64,000 bases of DNA, from contig CAJMAC010000006.1 in NCBI GenBank assembly GCA_905211265.1, forward strand, positions 1-64,000. Direction: 5' to 3'. The notes beneath the pieces are model-generated. The model was not told where the DNA came from. It saw only the letters and a list, made by a program, of their open reading frames with translations, and ran no database searches. The translations under genes and the position numbers were made by a program. Each line of letters starts with the position of its first letter. Position 1 is the stretch's first letter. This DNA is from an uncultured Eubacteriales bacterium (GTDB lineage: Bacteria; Bacillota_I; Bacilli_A; RF39; UBA660). This document shows positions 63,898 to 64,000 of this stretch, piece by piece.

Positions 63898-64000
63898 TAG
63901 TCTCTTAAATCCTTTCCTGTTAACTCTAAAAATACATCATTTAATGTAGGACGCTCAGAAAATATTTTACTATATGAAACATTATTATTTTCTAAATATT
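63897..64000 (-). CDS. ABC transporter ATP-binding protein, C-terminal end (partial)
   Basis: The final 34 codons of a minus-strand frame run off the window edge. The end reads FSERPTLNDVFLELTGKDLRD, the well-known C-terminus of DrrA/CcmA-type ABC ATPases (PTLEDVFLxLTG). The Walker motifs lie outside. It overlaps the first permease gene, so all three form one operon. Confidence 0.85.
   Translation of the reverse strand, partial: YLENNNVSYSKIFSERPTLNDVFLELTGKDLRD

Overview
The window is a piece of a very AT-rich, densely coded bacterial chromosome using the standard code with TGA as a stop. Gene content is that of a low-GC Bacillota, most likely an uncultured Bacilli lineage (Erysipelotrichia/RF39-like gut bacteria are my guess; this is inference). 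Supporting signs are a T-box leader, strong Shine-Dalgarno sites, YneF/SirA/Tkt and YrrM-YrrN-YrrO-GreA synteny as in Bacillus, and a set of endospore genes: a Cse60-like protein, SpoIIM, SirA, SpoIIAA, a SigF-type sigma factor, and SpoVAC/AD/AE. I see no tRNA, rRNA or CRISPR array.

Layout, 0-26.4 kb (mostly + strand): the C-terminal part of a helicase with seven helicase-associated repeats; enolase with a lipoprotein and a Cse60-like gene; a 560-bp intergenic region holding a promoter and an orphan copy of the RNA/right end of a TnpB element; rpsO and pnp; a coiled-coil protein plus a signal-less NlpC/P60-type wall hydrolase; T-box-controlled aspS; a degenerate ImmA-like protein; a DUF308 membrane protein; two very small membrane peptides; an N-acetylhexosamine kinase-like gene; tcdA; then on the minus strand rarA and a pair of paralogous repeat proteins of unknown function; a family 2 glycosyltransferase, a Xer recombinase and a phosphohexomutase; and three tandem paralogues carrying lysozyme domains behind a shared N-terminal module.

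At 26.4-27.0 kb the gene orientation switches to convergent, with a gene-free AT-rich stretch full of short repeats and hairpins. From 27 to 64 kb nearly everything is on the minus strand: a regulator/membrane protein pair, mnmA, spoIIM, ireB-ruvX-yrzB-mltG, topA, a 6S-like RNA, a TtcA-like tRNA thiolase, an unusual ClpX-like ATPase, tgt, ftsW, a pilin-like/radical SAM/PASTA-deacetylase/Flp-pilin cluster, rseP-cdsA, yneF-sirA-tkt, ddl, tig-greA, trmR-trhP, a TnpB element, the spoVA and sigma F clusters, and an ABC-2 transporter cut by the window end.

The most interesting points are: (1) four proteins that share one N-terminal helical module, with an N-A-x-x-x-L-A-G-L-V signature and no Sec signal, each followed by a different or diverged wall-degrading domain, which looks like a Type VII-like secretion or delivery module; (2) an orphan 68-nt copy of the TnpB right end/omega-RNA upstream of rpsO, about 50 kb from the only tnpB in the window; (3) a spoIIA locus that has spoIIAA and sigF but no spoIIAB between them; and (4) several unassigned structured intergenic transcripts.
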